DNA of 64,000 bases from Cherax quadricarinatus (Eukaryota; Arthropoda; Malacostraca; Decapoda; Parastacidae). Below the pieces are notes generated by a model, which had not been told where the DNA came from, did no database searches, and saw only the letters and a list, made by a program, of their open reading frames with translations. This document shows positions 52,544 through 64,000 of this stretch, one piece after another. A program made the position numbers and the translations under genes. Numbering within the stretch: position 1 is the stretch's first letter; the number at the start of each line of letters is the position of its first letter. The stretch lies in assembly GCF_038502225.1 (NCBI RefSeq), contig NC_091325.1, positions 26,543,365 through 26,607,364 on the forward strand, in the 5' to 3' direction.

Positions 52544-54245
52544 AAAATGGTGCAAATTCTATGCTTGGGGTATCTGTAAGCATGGAATATCGAGGAAAAC
52601 AAATAGGACATGCAACTTTGAGCATCCCAAAAAATGCCGCGACCTCCTATCTAAAGGAGTGTGTAGTTCTACCTTGCAAATATCTTCACCCTGAGATGTG
52701 CCACTCGTCAGTCCTCAAAAAACAATGTTACAACGCCAGCTGCCCCGCATACCACTTAAAAGGGACCAGGAGATACACAACCCGAAAAACAAATCATAGT
52801 AGTTACTACAACTCCACTCCAAGTGATGTTTAAGTGGTAGGAAACGACGAAAGAAAATGGAAAGAAATAACCAAAATAGTTCACCACCTTGGAGCCTTGT
52901 TGGACTAGAGGCACAGCCAGTGGCCGCTCCAGACTCACAACTACTGATGACAACAACAAAATCCTCCCAACAAACATGTAGGGCCTTAAGCTATCCACCA
53001 CCAACAAAATACCTTTCATCAGAGGACTTCCAGGGGAGTCAAATGCAATATTTGCAACCTTCACAGAGACCCATGCAAAAGATTCCTTTGATAGTGAAAT
53101 ATGGATAACTGGGTACAACCTTTTCAGATGTGACAAAAAGAACAGGTAACAAAGGGGTGGAGGGTTGCCTTGTATGTCAAAGAGTCGCTCATTTGAACGG
53201 ATATACTGAACACCACAAATGATGTAGTTGAATCTCAAACAGTAAAAATCGAGAACCAAAACTTAGTCATTGTGCTTGTATATAAGCCACCAGATGCAAT
53301 TTCCCAACAGTTCAAGGAAGAGCTATCGAAATTTGACTACTGTCTGGGAAACCTTCCAGCCGCATCCTCAAACGTCTTGCTGCTTGGTGACTTCAGTTTA
53401 AGACATACAGAATGGAAGAATGTAGCAAAGAATGTTATAGCAGAAATAATCCCTGGAGGCAGCTCAGATAAAAAGTCACACACATGAGCTGCTGAATTTC
53501 TCCAAAAAACACACCCTCAGTCAGCAGATAGTGGAGCCAACCAGACTGGAGAACACACTTTACCTTATTTTCACAAATGATGACCTGGTAAGAAACATAA
53601 CAATATAAAAAAAACTAATTCTGATCACAATCTAATCGAAGTCCAGACCTACATGCACAGGGGTCCTGACCGGCAAAATGCATACAGCTACGAGGGTACC
53701 TTCACCAAATTCAACTTCAACAACAAGAACATCAACTGGGACCAGGTAAACAATGTCCTAAATGAAACATTTTGGGAAGATATCTTAAATAACATGGGCC
53801 CTAACCAGTGCCTTGAAAAGATCAACTTTATGGTAGCTGAAGTACGTTCAAGGCATGTTCCCCTAAGAAAAAAGAAGAGAAGTAAACTGGAAAGAGAGAG
53901 ACGCTCCCTCTACAGGAGAAGGTGAAGTGGAAAATATTGACCTCAAGTTAAAGGATGCATACATTATCCAGGAGAGACAGGAGGAACTAAAAGCGATTAG
54001 TAAATTTGAAAGAAGTTCAAAATATTTCTTTTCATATGCCAAAAACAATTAAAAAATCCACATTTAGTATAGGGCCCATGCTCAGACAAGATGGATCCTA
54101 CACAGATGACAATAAAGAAATGGGTGAAATACTGAATCTCAATATGACTCTGTGTTCAGCGAAGCCCCCCAAACTTTCCTCAGCACTGGTGAACAACCTT
54201 CCAGATGGATCGAAAAAACTGGAACCGACCTCCGCATGAACCAGC
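52544..54245 (+). pseudogene. LINE-A copy 5, old and diverged (ORF1 fingers and endonuclease)
   Basis: Decayed CCCH ORF1 (KWCKFYAWGICKHG, YNASCPAYHLKGTRRYTT), then endonuclease pieces (VYKPPDAISQQFKEELSKFD, LLLGDFSLRH, PDRQNAYSYEGTFTKFNFNN) and the basic linker. It stops at about 54245 before RT. Much more diverged than copies 2-4 and 6. It carries the same ORF1 C-terminal pattern (WKEITKIVHHLGALLD) in its own frame. Confidence 0.75.
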
Positions 54246-54249
54246 TACA

Positions 54250-55260
54250 TGATCTATGTCAAGTTAGGCAACAGAGGCACTTCCCTGCTCCGTGGGATAT
54301 TACCCCATTCCAAACTACCATTCCTCCATTTTCCCCCAAAGCTCTTCTTAAATAACAACCAAAGCATCGTCTTGAAGCCAAACATGATGCCTTAAGCTGT
54401 ACTGATAACTTAGTAACACAGAACACTCTTTCACAAATTATTTACGTTGATGGTTCTGTTCACCAGTCCACTGGTGCAGCTGGTAGTGCTGCTGTTGTCA
54501 CACAGAGTGATGGCTCTCATAAAGAAATTGGAGCACGCATCAATAACTAGGCCTCTACCCTTCAAACAGAACTGTTTGCCATACTCCTTGCACTCAAATG
54601 CGTCCATGTATCTAAGGTTGACACTTTAATTGTAACTGATTCTCTGTCATCCATAAATGCTCTCAACTCATTAAGTACAAATTGCGGTATGCTTGTGTCA
54701 GAAGCCAGACACAGGTATGGTAAGATTGTGGACAGTGGAGTCATAGTGCACATGCTATGAATTCCATCTCACATTGGTCTTCAGATGCATGATAGAACTG
54801 ATGAATTGGCTAAGCTGTATGCATTCAAAGAGGGAGTGGATTACAATCTTGGGTTGTCAGTTAGCAGTTTAATTGAATTTTATTGACTCAAGATTTAGGG
54901 AGATTGACACAAGTCAGTCCATCTATCATCATTCCATCATACAGGAGGAGCCACATGTCTATGGAGCATCCAACAAGATAAGCAGACTCTTGGATGTCAC
55001 TACTGCCCTGCTCCGGCTAGGTTACAAGTATCTATGGCAGGTTAAATCACCCCCACCAGATGTAGACAAACGAAATGTAAACTTTGCCAGATGGACTATT
55101 GTCAAACCTTGCGTCATTATGTACTGGAGTGCGATCAAATTAATGAATTTAGAGACAACTCACTCAGAAACGTTCAAGAAATGGCAAAGTATTTTATCCA
55201 CAGTAGTATATTACAGACCATTCTGGAGAAATGCCCTGACTTTGCTAGCTGTAAATAAAG
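54250..55260 (+). pseudogene. I-type LINE fragment: RNase H and C-terminal zinc motif
   Basis: In broken frames: PWDITPFQTTIPPFSPKALL, then RNase H (IYVDGSVHQSTGAAGSAAVV, LQTELFAILLALKC, TLIVTDSLSSINAL, DRTDELAKL). Next come the C-terminal pieces ALLRLGYKYLWQV and a C-x2-C...H-x4-C motif (CKLCQMDYCQTLRHYVLEC). RNase H plus this ending is characteristic of I-group LINEs. The RT part is absent. The acidic residues D (in YVDGS), E (in TELFA) and D (in VTDS) are visible. Confidence 0.7.
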
Positions 55261-55271
55261 CATTACCACGT

Positions 55272-55396
55272 GTGTGTGTATACTCACCTAGTTGTGCTTA
55301 CCTAGTTGAGGTTGCAGGGGTCGAGTCCTAGCTCCTGGCCAAGCCTCTTCACTGGTCGCTACTAGGTCACTCTCCCTGAACCGTGAGCTTTATCAT

Positions 55397-55400
<4 letters not shown>
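55272..55400 (+). mobile_element. tRNA-derived SINE (TACTCACCTAGTTG type)
   Basis: TACTCACCTAGTTGTGCTTA, GGTTGCAGGGGTCGAGTCCT (B-box-like GGGTCGAGTCC at 55318-55328), then GGTCACTCTCCCTGAACCGT. Flanked by GT repeats on both sides. A second, shorter copy sits inside the GT array at 55433-55482. I recall this sequence as a common decapod SINE. Confidence 0.6.
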
Positions 55401-55437
<37 letters not shown>

Positions 55438-55660
55438 CACCTATTTGTAGTTGTAGGGGTCGAGTCTTAGCTCCTGGTCCCGTGTGTGTGTGTGTGTGTG
55501 CGTGCTTGTGTTTGTGCGTGCTTGTGTGTGTGTCTGTGTGTGTGTGTGCGTGCTTGTGTGTATGCATATGTGTGTACGCTCGTGTGCATGTGTCTGTGCG
55601 TGCGCCCTCGTGTGTGTATGTGTGCGCATGCTCGTGTGGGTGTATGATCCACTTAATATT
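55401..55660. repeat. (GT)n and GT-rich microsatellite with embedded SINE fragment
   Basis: Pure (GT) at 55400-55432, a SINE fragment (TACTCACCTATTTGTAGTTG) at 55434-55482, then degenerate GT/GCGT to about 55640. The open frames read through it on both strands are not genes. Confidence 0.95.
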
Positions 55661-55689
55661 TGTATTTATAACTCATTACAATTGTGACC

Positions 55690-55804
55690 AGGTGTGGACG
55701 TATCAGTGGCTCTTTACTTTGTAATTTGTTCATGATTGCAACCATGTATAGGAGTGTTGATGGATCATTACCTTAGTAACTTGTCATGATTGTGACCAGA
55801 TCTA
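55690..55804. repeat. Imperfect repeat flanking LINE-A copy 6, left
   Basis: CATTACCTTAGTAACTTGTC then ATGATTGTGACCAGATCTAC recurs right of LINE-A copy 6 at 59183-59230. The repeated unit is about 48-52 bp. Confidence 0.6.
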
Positions 55805-58800
55805 CCTGTAAGCTTTTTCACCCTGAAATGTGAAATGTGTCCCTCTTCAGTACAGGAAAGCCTGTGCTATAACTTAAATTGCCAGGCATACCATCTAAAG
55901 GGGACAAAAAGATACAAAACATTCAGGCCATGGGAAAACCTGGGTAGCCACAGCCACTCAAGAGAGAGAAGTTTTTTAGTGCCAGGAAGGAAAAAACTGG
56001 CAGGAAATGGCGGAAATCGTACGCCAAATCCAGTCATTTCTGGAGTGAAACCACTGTCGATGGCCTCCACTCCAAACCAACAGATACAGATAATAGTGCC
56101 GGAAAAAAAAGTCCCCCACAGTACCACCAATACCACCAGTCCGATGACATTCTTCTTTGCAAATATACAGGGTCTAAAGCCTGCAACGAACAACAAAATA
56201 CCTTTCATCCGTGGACCGCTTGTAGAGGCAAATGCGATGTTCGCGGCTTTCACAGAGACCCACATAAAGGATCACTTGGACAACGAAATATGGATCCCAG
56301 GTTACAACCTATACAGATGCGACAGAGTGAACAGGCAAAAGGGGAAAGGGGGTTGGCCTGTATATCGCAGAGTCACTTATTTTCACAGAGCTGCTTAATG
56401 CTTCAAATGATGTAGTGGAAGTTTTAGCAGTAAAGATCGAGAACCAAAACCTAGTTATTGTGGTAGTCTACAAGCCTCCAGATGCAACGTCCCAGCAATT
56501 CCAGGAACAGCTATCAAAAATTGACCACTGTCTGGAAAATCTGCCAGCTCCTGCCCGCAACATCTTGCTCCTGGGGAATTTCAACTTAAGGCACCGAAAA
56601 TGGAGGAATATAGCAAATAATATTGTTGCAGTGATAACACCAGGAGGCAGCTCTGACGAGAACTCACACACACACGAGCTTTTAAATCTCTGCACAAAAT
56701 TCAACTTAAACCAGCAAATAATAGAGCCTACTAGAATGGAGAATACACTAAACCTCATCTTCACTAACATTGATGATCTGATACGAAATGTCACCATATC
56801 AAAAACAATATACTCAGATCACAACATAATCGATGTTCAGACATGTATGCGCGGAGCCCCAGACCGACAAAATGAGATGAGTTACAAGGGAGCCTTCACC
56901 AAATTCAACTTCAATAACAAGAACATAAAGTGGGACCAAGTAAACCAAGTCCTAACCGATATAAGCTGGGAAGATAGACTAAGCAACACAGACCCCAACT
57001 TATGCCTAGAACAGATTAACTCGGTGGCACTCGATGTATGCTCAAGGTTTATTCCTTAAATAAAAAGGAGGAGTAGATGTAAAATAGAAAGAGACAGGCA
57101 CTCCCTTTACAGGCGACGGAAAAGAATAACAGCGGCTAAAAGAGGCCAATGTATCTGAAATGCGTAGGGAGTCACTGGTCAGAGAAATAGCAAACATCGA
57201 ACTTAAGCTAAATGAATCTTACAGGAGTCAGGACTCGTGGGAAGAACTAAAAGCCATAAATGAAATCGAAAGAAACCCAAAGTATTTCATTTCCTATGTC
57301 AAATCAAAGTCGAGAACAACGTCCAGTATTGGGCCCCTACTTAAACAAGATGGGTCCTACACAGATGACAGCAAGGAAATGAGTGAGGTACTCAAGTCCC
57401 GACATGACTCAGTTTTTAGCAAGCCGCTAACCAGACAGAGTTGAAGATCAAAATTAGTTTTTTATGGGAGATCCACAGAATTTGGTTAACACAAGTCTGT
57501 CTGATATTATTCTGACGCCAAATGACTTCGAACAGGCGATAAATGACATGCCCATGCACTCTGCCCCAGGGCCAGACTCATGGAACTCCGTGTTCATCAA
57601 GAACTCCAAGAAGCCTCTATCACGAACTTTTACCATCCTGTGGAGAGGGAGCATGGACACGGGGGTCGTCCCACAGTTACTAAAAACAACAGATATAGCC
57701 CCACTCCACAAAGGGGGCAGTAAAGCAATAGCAGAGCTACAGACCGATAGCACTAACATCCCATATCATAAAAATCTTTGAAAGGGTCCTAAGAAGCAAG
57801 ATCACCACCCATCTAGAAACCCATCAGTTACACAACCCAGGGCAACATGGGTTTAGAGCAGGTCGCTCCTGTCTGTCCCAACTACTGGATCACTACGACA
57901 AGGTCCTAGATGCACTAGAAGACAAAAAGAATGCAGATGTAATATAAACAGACATTACAAAAGCCTTCGACAAGTGTGACCATGGCGTAATAGCGCACAA
58001 AATGCGTGCTATAGGAATAACAGGAAAAGTTGGTAGATAGATCTATAATTTCCTTACTAACAGAACACAGAGTAGTAGTCAACAGAGTAAAGTCCGAGGC
58101 AGCTACGGTGAAAAGCTCTGTCCCACAAGGCACAGTACTCGCTCCCATCTTGTTCCTCATCCTTATATCCGACATAGACAAGGATGTCAGCCACAGCACC
58201 GTGTCTTCCTTTGCAGATGACACCCGAATCTGCATGACAGTGTCTTCCATTGCAGACACTGCAAGGCTCCAGGCAGACATCAACCAAATCTTTCAGTGGG
58301 CTGCAGAAAACAATATGAAGTTCAACGATGAGAAATTTCAATTACTCCGATATGGTAAACATGAGGAAATTAAAACGTCATCAGAGTACAAAACAAATTC
58401 CTTCCACAAAATAGATCGAAAAACCAACGTCAAAGACCTGGGAGTGATCATGTCGGAGGACCTCACCTTCAAGGACCATAACATTGTATCACTCGCATCT
58501 GCTAGAAAAATGACAGGATGGATAATGAAAACCTTCAAAACTAGGGAGGCCAAGCCCATGATGACACTCTTCAGGTCACTTGTTCTATCTAGGCTGGAAT
58601 ATTGCTGCACACTAACAGCACCTTTCAAGGCAGGTGAAATTGCTGACCTAGAAAATCTACAGAGAATCTTCACGGCGCGCATAATGGAGATAAAACACCT
58701 CAATTACTGGGAGCGCTTGAAGTTCCTGAACCTGTACTCCCTGGAATGCAGGCGGGAGAGATACATGATTATATACACCTGGAAAATCCTAGAGGGACTA

Positions 58801-59180
58801 GTACCGAACTTGCACACGAAAATCACTCACAATGAAAGCAAAAGACTCGGCAGACGATGCAACATCCCCCCCAATGAAAAGCAGGGGTGTCACTAGCATG
58901 TTAAGAGACAATACAATAAGTGTCAGGGGCCCTAGACTGTTCAACTGCCTCCCAGCATACATAAGGGGGATTACCAATAGACCCCTGGCAGTCTTCAAGC
59001 TGGCACTGGACAAGCACCTAAAGTCGGTACCTGACCAGCCGGGCTGTGGCTCGTATGTTGGATTGCATGCAGCCAGCAGTAACAGCCTGGTTGATCAGGC
59101 TCTGATCCACCAGGAGGCCTGGTCACAGACCGGGCCGCGGGGGCGTTGACCCCCGGCACTCTTTCCAGGTAAACTCCAGG
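55805..59180 (+). mobile_element. LINE-A copy 6
   Basis: Starts inside ORF1 (CCTGTAAGCTTTTTCACCCT), shares four bases (CCTG) with the flanking repeat at the junction, and ends in the AACTCCAGG tail at 59180. It has the end of ORF1, the full ORF2 region and the standard 3' end. Confidence 0.88.
55835..59148 (+). pseudogene. LINE-A copy 6: end of ORF1 and ORF2, several lesions
   Basis: The third CCCH finger (CYNLNCQAYH) is here in the same frame as the endonuclease (FFFANIQGLKP), because the A-run at about 55990 has six A instead of seven. Lesions: a frameshift near 56345, a TAA near 57058, frameshifts near 57130 and 57437, TAA near 57945, TAG near 58038. From 58030 RT is open for 288 codons including FADDT (58216). 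The C-terminal end is intact to 59149. Confidence 0.82.
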
Positions 59181-59311
59181 AGTTCATTACCTTTGTAACT
59201 TGCCATGATTGTGACCAGATCTACCTGGAGTTCATTACCTTTGTAACTAGTTCAGCTATCATAACTTTGGGGTCCAGTCCCTGGACCCATTATGTACCTC
59301 TGTAACCTTTT
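59181..59311. repeat. Imperfect repeat flanking LINE-A copy 6, right
   Basis: AGTTCATTACCTTTGTAACT occurs twice (59183 and 59230) around GATTGTGACCAGATCTACCT. Matches the left flank at 55760-55808. It leads into the 29-bp minisatellite. Confidence 0.6.
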
Positions 59312-59630
59312 GACTACCGCCCACAGGATGGGTATGTGGTGACTACTGCCCACAGGTTGGGTATGGGGTGACTACCGCCCACAGGATAGGTATGGGGTGA
59401 CCACCGCCCACAGGATGTGTATGGGGTGACCGCCGCCCACAGGATGGGTATGTGGTGCCTACCGCCCACAGGATGGGTACGTGGTGACTACCGCCCACAG
59501 GATGGGTATTGGGTGACCACCGCCCACATGATGGGTATATGGTGACTACTGCCCACAGGACGGGTATGGGGTGACTACCGCTTACAGAATGGGTATGTGG
59601 CGACTACCGCCCACAGGATGGGTATGGGGT
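59312..59630. repeat. 29-bp minisatellite, eleven units
   Basis: The unit GACTACCGCCCACAGGATGG then GTATGTGGT repeats in an exact 29-bp register for 319 bp, with a few substitutions per unit. It is joined directly to LINE-A copy 7. Confidence 0.96.
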
Positions 59631-61439
59631 GCATAATAAAGATATTAAACTGAAAATGTTCAGCGAGCCACTAATCAGTCTAAAGATAAACAATCCAAAT
59701 AATTTTCTCATGAGTGAGCCTCAAAACCCAATCAATTTATGCCAAATTTCTGACATAACCCTAACTCCACTAGACTTTGAGAAAGCCGTTAACAAAATGC
59801 CCATGCACTCAGACACAGGCTCAGACTCGTGGAACTCTGTGTTCATTAAGAACTGCAAGAAACTCCTCTTGCGGGCTCTAAGCATGCTATGGAGAAGGAG
59901 TATAGACACAGGTGAGAGTCCCCAGTCATTAAAAACAATGAATATAGCCCTATTCCATAAAGGTGGCAGCAAAGCAGTAGCTAAGAACTATAGACCAATA
60001 GCTTTCCCGTCTCACATCATAAATATCTGTAAAAGAGTTCTAAGAAGCAGGATTGCAAACCACTTGGACTCCCAACAATTACACAATCCAGGGCAACATG
60101 GGTTCAGAGCAGGTTGCTCCTGCCTCTCGCAACTACTGGACCACTATGATATGGTCTTGGATGCACTGGAAAACAAACAGAATGTAGATGTAGTATACAG
60201 ATTTTACAAAAGTCTTTGACAAGTGCGATCATGGTGTAATAGCACACAAAATGCGTGCTAAAGGGATAACTGGCAAAATGGGCAGATGGATCTTCAACTT
60301 TCTAACCAATCGAACACAAAGAGTAGTGGTAAACAGAGTTAACTCGGAAGCTGCTATAATGAAGTGCTCTGTTTCACAAGGCATAATTCTCGCCCCTATC
60401 CTGTTCCTCATCCTCATAGCAGACATAAACAGAAATGTAACCCATAGCACCATATCATCCTTTGCAGACGATACTAGGATCTGCATGAGAGTATCGTTCA
60501 CTGAGGACACGATAAATATCCAAGAAGATATAAACCAAGTTTTCCAATGGGCAACAGAGAACAATATGATGTTCAAGGAAGACAAATTCCAACTACTTAG
60601 TTATGGAAAACTGGAGAAAATAATAGTACGAACTGAGTATACCACAAACTCTAATCACACAATAGAGCGGAAAAGTACTAATGTTAAGGACCTGGAAATG
60701 GTAATGTCTAAGGATCTCACCTTCAAGGATCACAGCAGTGCCATTATTACGTCTGCGAGGAAACTAATAGGCTGGATAGTGAGAACATTCAAGACAAGAG
60801 ATGCCAAGCCAGTGATGATCCTTTTTAAATCACTTGTTGACTCTAGGCTGGAATATTGCTGTACATTAACATCTCCATTCAAGACAGGTGAAATTTCAGT
60901 TCTAGAGAATGTACAGAGAACCTTTACTGCACATATAAGTTCCATCAAACACTTTAACTACTGGGAACGCTAGGAAGCACTTGACTTGTACTCATTGGAG
61001 CACAGGCGAGAGAGATACATCATAATCTACACCTGAAAAATCCTAGAGGGACTGGTCCCTAATCTGCACACAAAAATCACTCGCTATGAAAGCAAAAAAC
61101 TTGGCAGGCGATGCAACATACCACCAATGAAAAGTAGGGGTGCCACTGGTACGCTAAGAGAGAACACAATATGTGTCCGGGGCCCAAGACTGCTCAACAG
61201 CCTCCCACCAGCCATAAGGAGAATCACCAATAGATCCCTGGTTGTCTTCAAGAGGGAGCTGGAGAGATACCTAAAGTCAGTACTGGATCAGCAGGGCTGT
61301 GGTACGTATGTTGGACTACATACGGCCAGCAGTAATAGCCTCGTTGATCAGGCCCTGATCCACCGGGTGGCCTGGTCATGGACAGAGCCGCGGGGGCGTT
61401 GATCCCTGGATTACCCTCTAGGTAGACTCCAGGTAGACA
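59631..61439 (+). pseudogene. LINE-A copy 7, diverged, 5'-truncated at the minisatellite
   Basis: Starts upstream of RT (KMFSEPLISLKINNPNNFLM), contains MPMHSDTGSDSWNSVFIKNC, LFHKGGSKAVAKNYRPIAF, QHGFRAGCSCLSQLL, and FADDT at about 60461. The C-terminal region ends SLVDQALIHRVAWS. The tail reads TCTAGGTAGACTCCAGGTAG. Frameshifts lie near 60210 and 60970, with a stop near 61035. It represents an older subfamily than copies 2-4 and 6. Confidence 0.85.
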
Positions 61440-61528
61440 GTAGTATGTCACTGATGTCAGCTACGCCTGTGTACCTTGTACATGTACTTGTAGAAATAAA
61501 GATATTATTATTTTTATTATTAATGTGC
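61440..61528 (+). mobile_element. SINE 3' tail fragment
   Basis: TACCTTGTACATGTACTTGT then AGAAATAAAGATATTATTAT matches the 3' end of the minus-strand SINE at 23690-23730. Confidence 0.5.
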
Positions 61529-62165
61529 CCTGACTCTGAGACTACCATAGAAAATGAATGTAATGAGGCCACAGCTGGTGGCACTGTGACAGCAAGAAGC
61601 AGAGCCACCCCCAGTCCTGGGCCTCACGAGGCAATAAATGGAGGGAACAGCCATGTCTTCCTTGCTGACAGTGGAGCGAGACTCCACAGTAACACTGTCC
61701 ACGTTTCCACGGCAGTTCAGCACCACCTTACATTATTTAATGGACTTCGCCGTACAGTAGCGATTATGTTGTTTGTTGAAGGAGCTCAGAGATCTTTTAT
61801 CCGTAAAAGTACATTGTGTGAACTAGGTGGAGTACTACATAGCAAGGTACAGCTTGACATGTTCCTCTGTTGAGAACTTTAACAATGATCTTGTACGCAA
61901 TATTCAGAACTACTTAGAACTCCCACAGAAACCTCCTGGTACCCCAAACCCAACTAACTTCTATAATAATCGTACATCCTATAAAAATCATACCTACTAC
62001 AATTATCCTGAACTTCGAAAATTGAAATGTACTGCTCGCAGACTAGGCCTAACCTATAGCATATATCGTACCCCGGAAATGCTGACGCTCTTTCAAACTG
62101 CCCTTGCTGCTGCCAGGGTGCGTATGACAGAGCTTCGGCAAACAGACTGGGAAAAATTTGTCAGT
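61529..62165 (+). pseudogene. Retroelement-like coding fragments, unassigned
   Basis: One stretch reads VAIMLFVEGAQRSFI, resembling the protease site of BEL-type elements (usually FDEGAQRSFI). A second frame (61827-62165) reads ELRKLKCTARRLGLTYSIYR and RVRMTELRQTDWEKFV and is open for about 110 codons. The latter may come from the linker of a LINE ORF2 or be a captured fragment. It ends at GTCAGTAAG, a possible splice-donor lookalike. Confidence 0.35.
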
Positions 62166-62179
62166 AAGTTTATTCAGGT

Positions 62180-64000
62180 ATATTTATTTATTTATTTATT
62201 TTATGTCTTTGCAAACAGTACATTGAGATTTTATATTTACAATAGTGGGTTGCAATGCAAAGAGAGCCTCTATTATGCCTAGGCATTATGGGCCAACTTA
62301 ACATTATTGGCTCACAGACTACTTAACACTAAGGAGTATATCATAGTTGTACAGTAGGATAGTAATTATTTCATAGTTGTACAGTAGAATATTAATTAAA
62401 AGCGAATCTAATTTGTATAAGACAAAGATATATTTACATTCGAAAATGCTTTTTGTGAAAACAAGGATTCAATTATATTCCTGTCAACAATGGATAAAAG
62501 GTTTACTGTGATTGTTTCAGTTATGATGTGGGAGTACATAGGTGAGTAAGTGTGTACTGAGTATTTAGCATTTAGTCTAGTTTGATTAAGTGACTTTTGA
62601 GAAGAGTCTTAAATTGATTTTCAGACTGGGTTACTTTAATATCTTCTGGTAATGAATTCCATATTTTGGGGCCCTTTATGTGCATAGAGTTTTTACACAG
62701 TGTGATATGGACACGAGGTATATCAAAAAGAGATCTGTGTCTTGTGTTGTGGTCATGTGTCCTGTTTAGGATGGTGAGAAGTTTGAGTGGAGGGTTTATA
62801 TTTGCTTGTATTGTCCTGTGTATGTAGTAGGTACGTGAATAAGTATGGATGTTCTTAATGGTGAGCAGATTCAGACTTTTAAAAATTGGGGAAGTATGCT
62901 GGCGGGAGTGGGAATTTGTTATCATTCTTACTGCTGCCTTTTGCTGAGTTATTAGGGGTTTTAGGTGATTGGATGTTGTTGATCCCCATGCACAAATTCC
63001 ATATGTAAGATAAGGGTATACGAGTGTATGGTACAGTGCCAGGAGAGCTGATTTTGGAACGTAGTACCTTATCTTTGATAATATGCCTACAGACTTGGAG
63101 ATTTTCTTGGTGATTTGTTGTATGTGTGTCTGGAACTTAAGGCTACTGTCAAGGTGGATACCTAGGAATTTTCCCTCTGTGAGTCTTGTGACTGATGATC
63201 CATTTAGCGTTATGTTAATTGTATCATTTGCAGCTTTGTTTCCAAACTGAATGAAATAGGTTTTATCAGTATTCAGGTAAGTTTGTTAGTCATCATCCAG
63301 GCAGATATTTTCTGTAATTCAGCATTGACTGTGTTTGCTAGTATGACTGTGTTTGGGTGGGAAAAGACATATGTAGTGTCATCTCCAAATAATATGGGTT
63401 TGAGTAGCTGTGATGCATTCGGAAGATCATTGATGTAGATGAGAAAGAAGAGTGGCCCAAGGACGCTTCCTTGTGGGACTCCTACTGTGATTGGTTGGGT
63501 GGAAGAGTTTGCATCATTTGCATACACATATTGAGTTCTGTTACTAAGGTATGATTTTAGGTAGTTGAGGGAGTGGCCTCTGATACCATAGTGCATTAAT
63601 TTGGAGTACAGCAGTTCATGGTCGACTGTATCGAAAGCTTAGCGTAAATCAATGAAAATGTTCAGCGGGACTTCTGTCTTTTCAAGTGCGGTATATAATA
63701 GTTCTAGCATGTGTATGATAGCATCATTTGTGCTTTTATTATTCCTGAATCCAAACTTACAAGGGTTTAATATGTTGTGTGAAACGAGGTAGGAATAGAT
63801 CCGTCTATGAATTAATTTTTCAAAGATTTTAGAGAGCAGTGGTAAGTTAGATATTGGTCTATAGTTATTCAAGTCAGTTTGGTCACCTCCTTTGTGGATC
63901 GGAGTGACCCTCGCTATTTTGAGGATTGTTGGGAAGGTAGATGATTCAATGGATTTGTTAAAGAGTGTTGCAATAATTGGTGACAATACTTGAGAAGCTT
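62180..64000 (-). mobile_element. LINE-B copy 5, minus strand, runs off the window
   Basis: A TATTT-repeat tail (62182-62205) and the 3' UTR (GCAAAGAGAGCC, TATGCCTAGGCATTATG) match copy 1. ORF2 follows and continues past the right edge. Confidence 0.85.
62572..64000 (-). pseudogene. LINE-B copy 5 ORF2: RT and C-terminus, partial
   Basis: From 64000 down: [80 protein letters not shown]. The active site is changed to FGDDTTYV (near 63375), where FADD is expected. ICAWGS follows near 62990 and the end is HNTRHRSLFDIPRVHITLCK and GPKIWNSLPEDIKV. At least two frameshifts. Confidence 0.82.

Noticed and set aside
55367..55724. Cys/Val-rich and His/Thr-rich frames
   Set aside because: Translated (GT)n repeat; no codon bias or homology.
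61445..61873. A 142-codon host gene
   Set aside because: The start lies in a SINE tail and the rest has a BEL-protease-like motif in an incomplete context; kept only as retroelement fragments.
62140..62175. Splice donor at the end of a real host exon (GTCAGTAAG after 62160)
   Set aside because: The upstream frame is short, has no clear family, and the following bases match a retroposon 3' end found at 52470. Not enough for a host gene.

Overview
This is eukaryotic intergenic DNA made almost entirely of nested transposable elements and simple repeats. I found no host protein-coding gene that I would defend, no rRNA gene and no intact tRNA gene. The mix suggests an arthropod, most likely a decapod crustacean: Penelope-like elements, RTE and CR1/Jockey-type LINEs, DUF4371-type hAT transposons, BEL/Pao and Gypsy LTR elements, tRNA-derived SINEs and very long (AT)n tracts. 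The decapod assignment rests partly on recalling similar repeats in crayfish and shrimp and is an inference. A run of 100 N at 31947-32046 is an assembly gap.

Family names used here. LINE-A is a CR1/Jockey-type element with a CCCH zinc-finger ORF1, an endonuclease-RT ORF2 and an 11-nt 3' tail repeat. LINE-B is an L2/CR1-like element with a coiled-coil ORF1, a separate ORF2 and a short A/T-rich 3' tail repeat. PLE means Penelope-like element.

Layout, 1-16.5 kb: PLE pieces and PLE pseudo-LTRs, with a hammerhead-ribozyme-like motif at 508-583, are split by a nearly full-length LINE-B (955-6733, minus). A LINE-A 3' end, a second PLE family and an unknown repeat follow. Then comes a LINE-B (8580-16471, plus) split by a complete hAT transposon (9820-13485) with a perfect 8-bp target duplication.

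16.5-32 kb: a block of (AT)n arrays carrying three copies of a 13-bp-TIR MITE, an almost intact RTE ORF, a palindromic MITE, an inverted PLE duplication and several tRNA-like SINEs. Three copies of a repeat carry perfectly phased heat-shock elements. A truncated hAT and a Gypsy element lie at 27.4-31.4 kb.

33-52 kb: a 46-bp satellite alternates with LINE-A and LINE-B copies. The last LINE-B is split by a BEL/Pao element (42863-51256, minus) with 715-bp LTRs and a 5-bp target duplication. That element holds a LINE-A copy in pol and a LINE-A tail fragment of about 28 bp in gag.

52-64 kb: more LINE-A copies of different ages, an I-type RNase H fragment, SINEs in a (GT)n array, a 29-bp minisatellite, and another LINE-B running off the right edge.

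The elements do not form a pathway. The information lies in the nesting order, the junctions, and the RNA or promoter motifs the repeats carry. The strongest candidates for follow-up are the heat-shock-element repeat, the PLE hammerhead-like motif, the three-hairpin 3' end of LINE-A, and the satellite/LINE junctions with microhomology.
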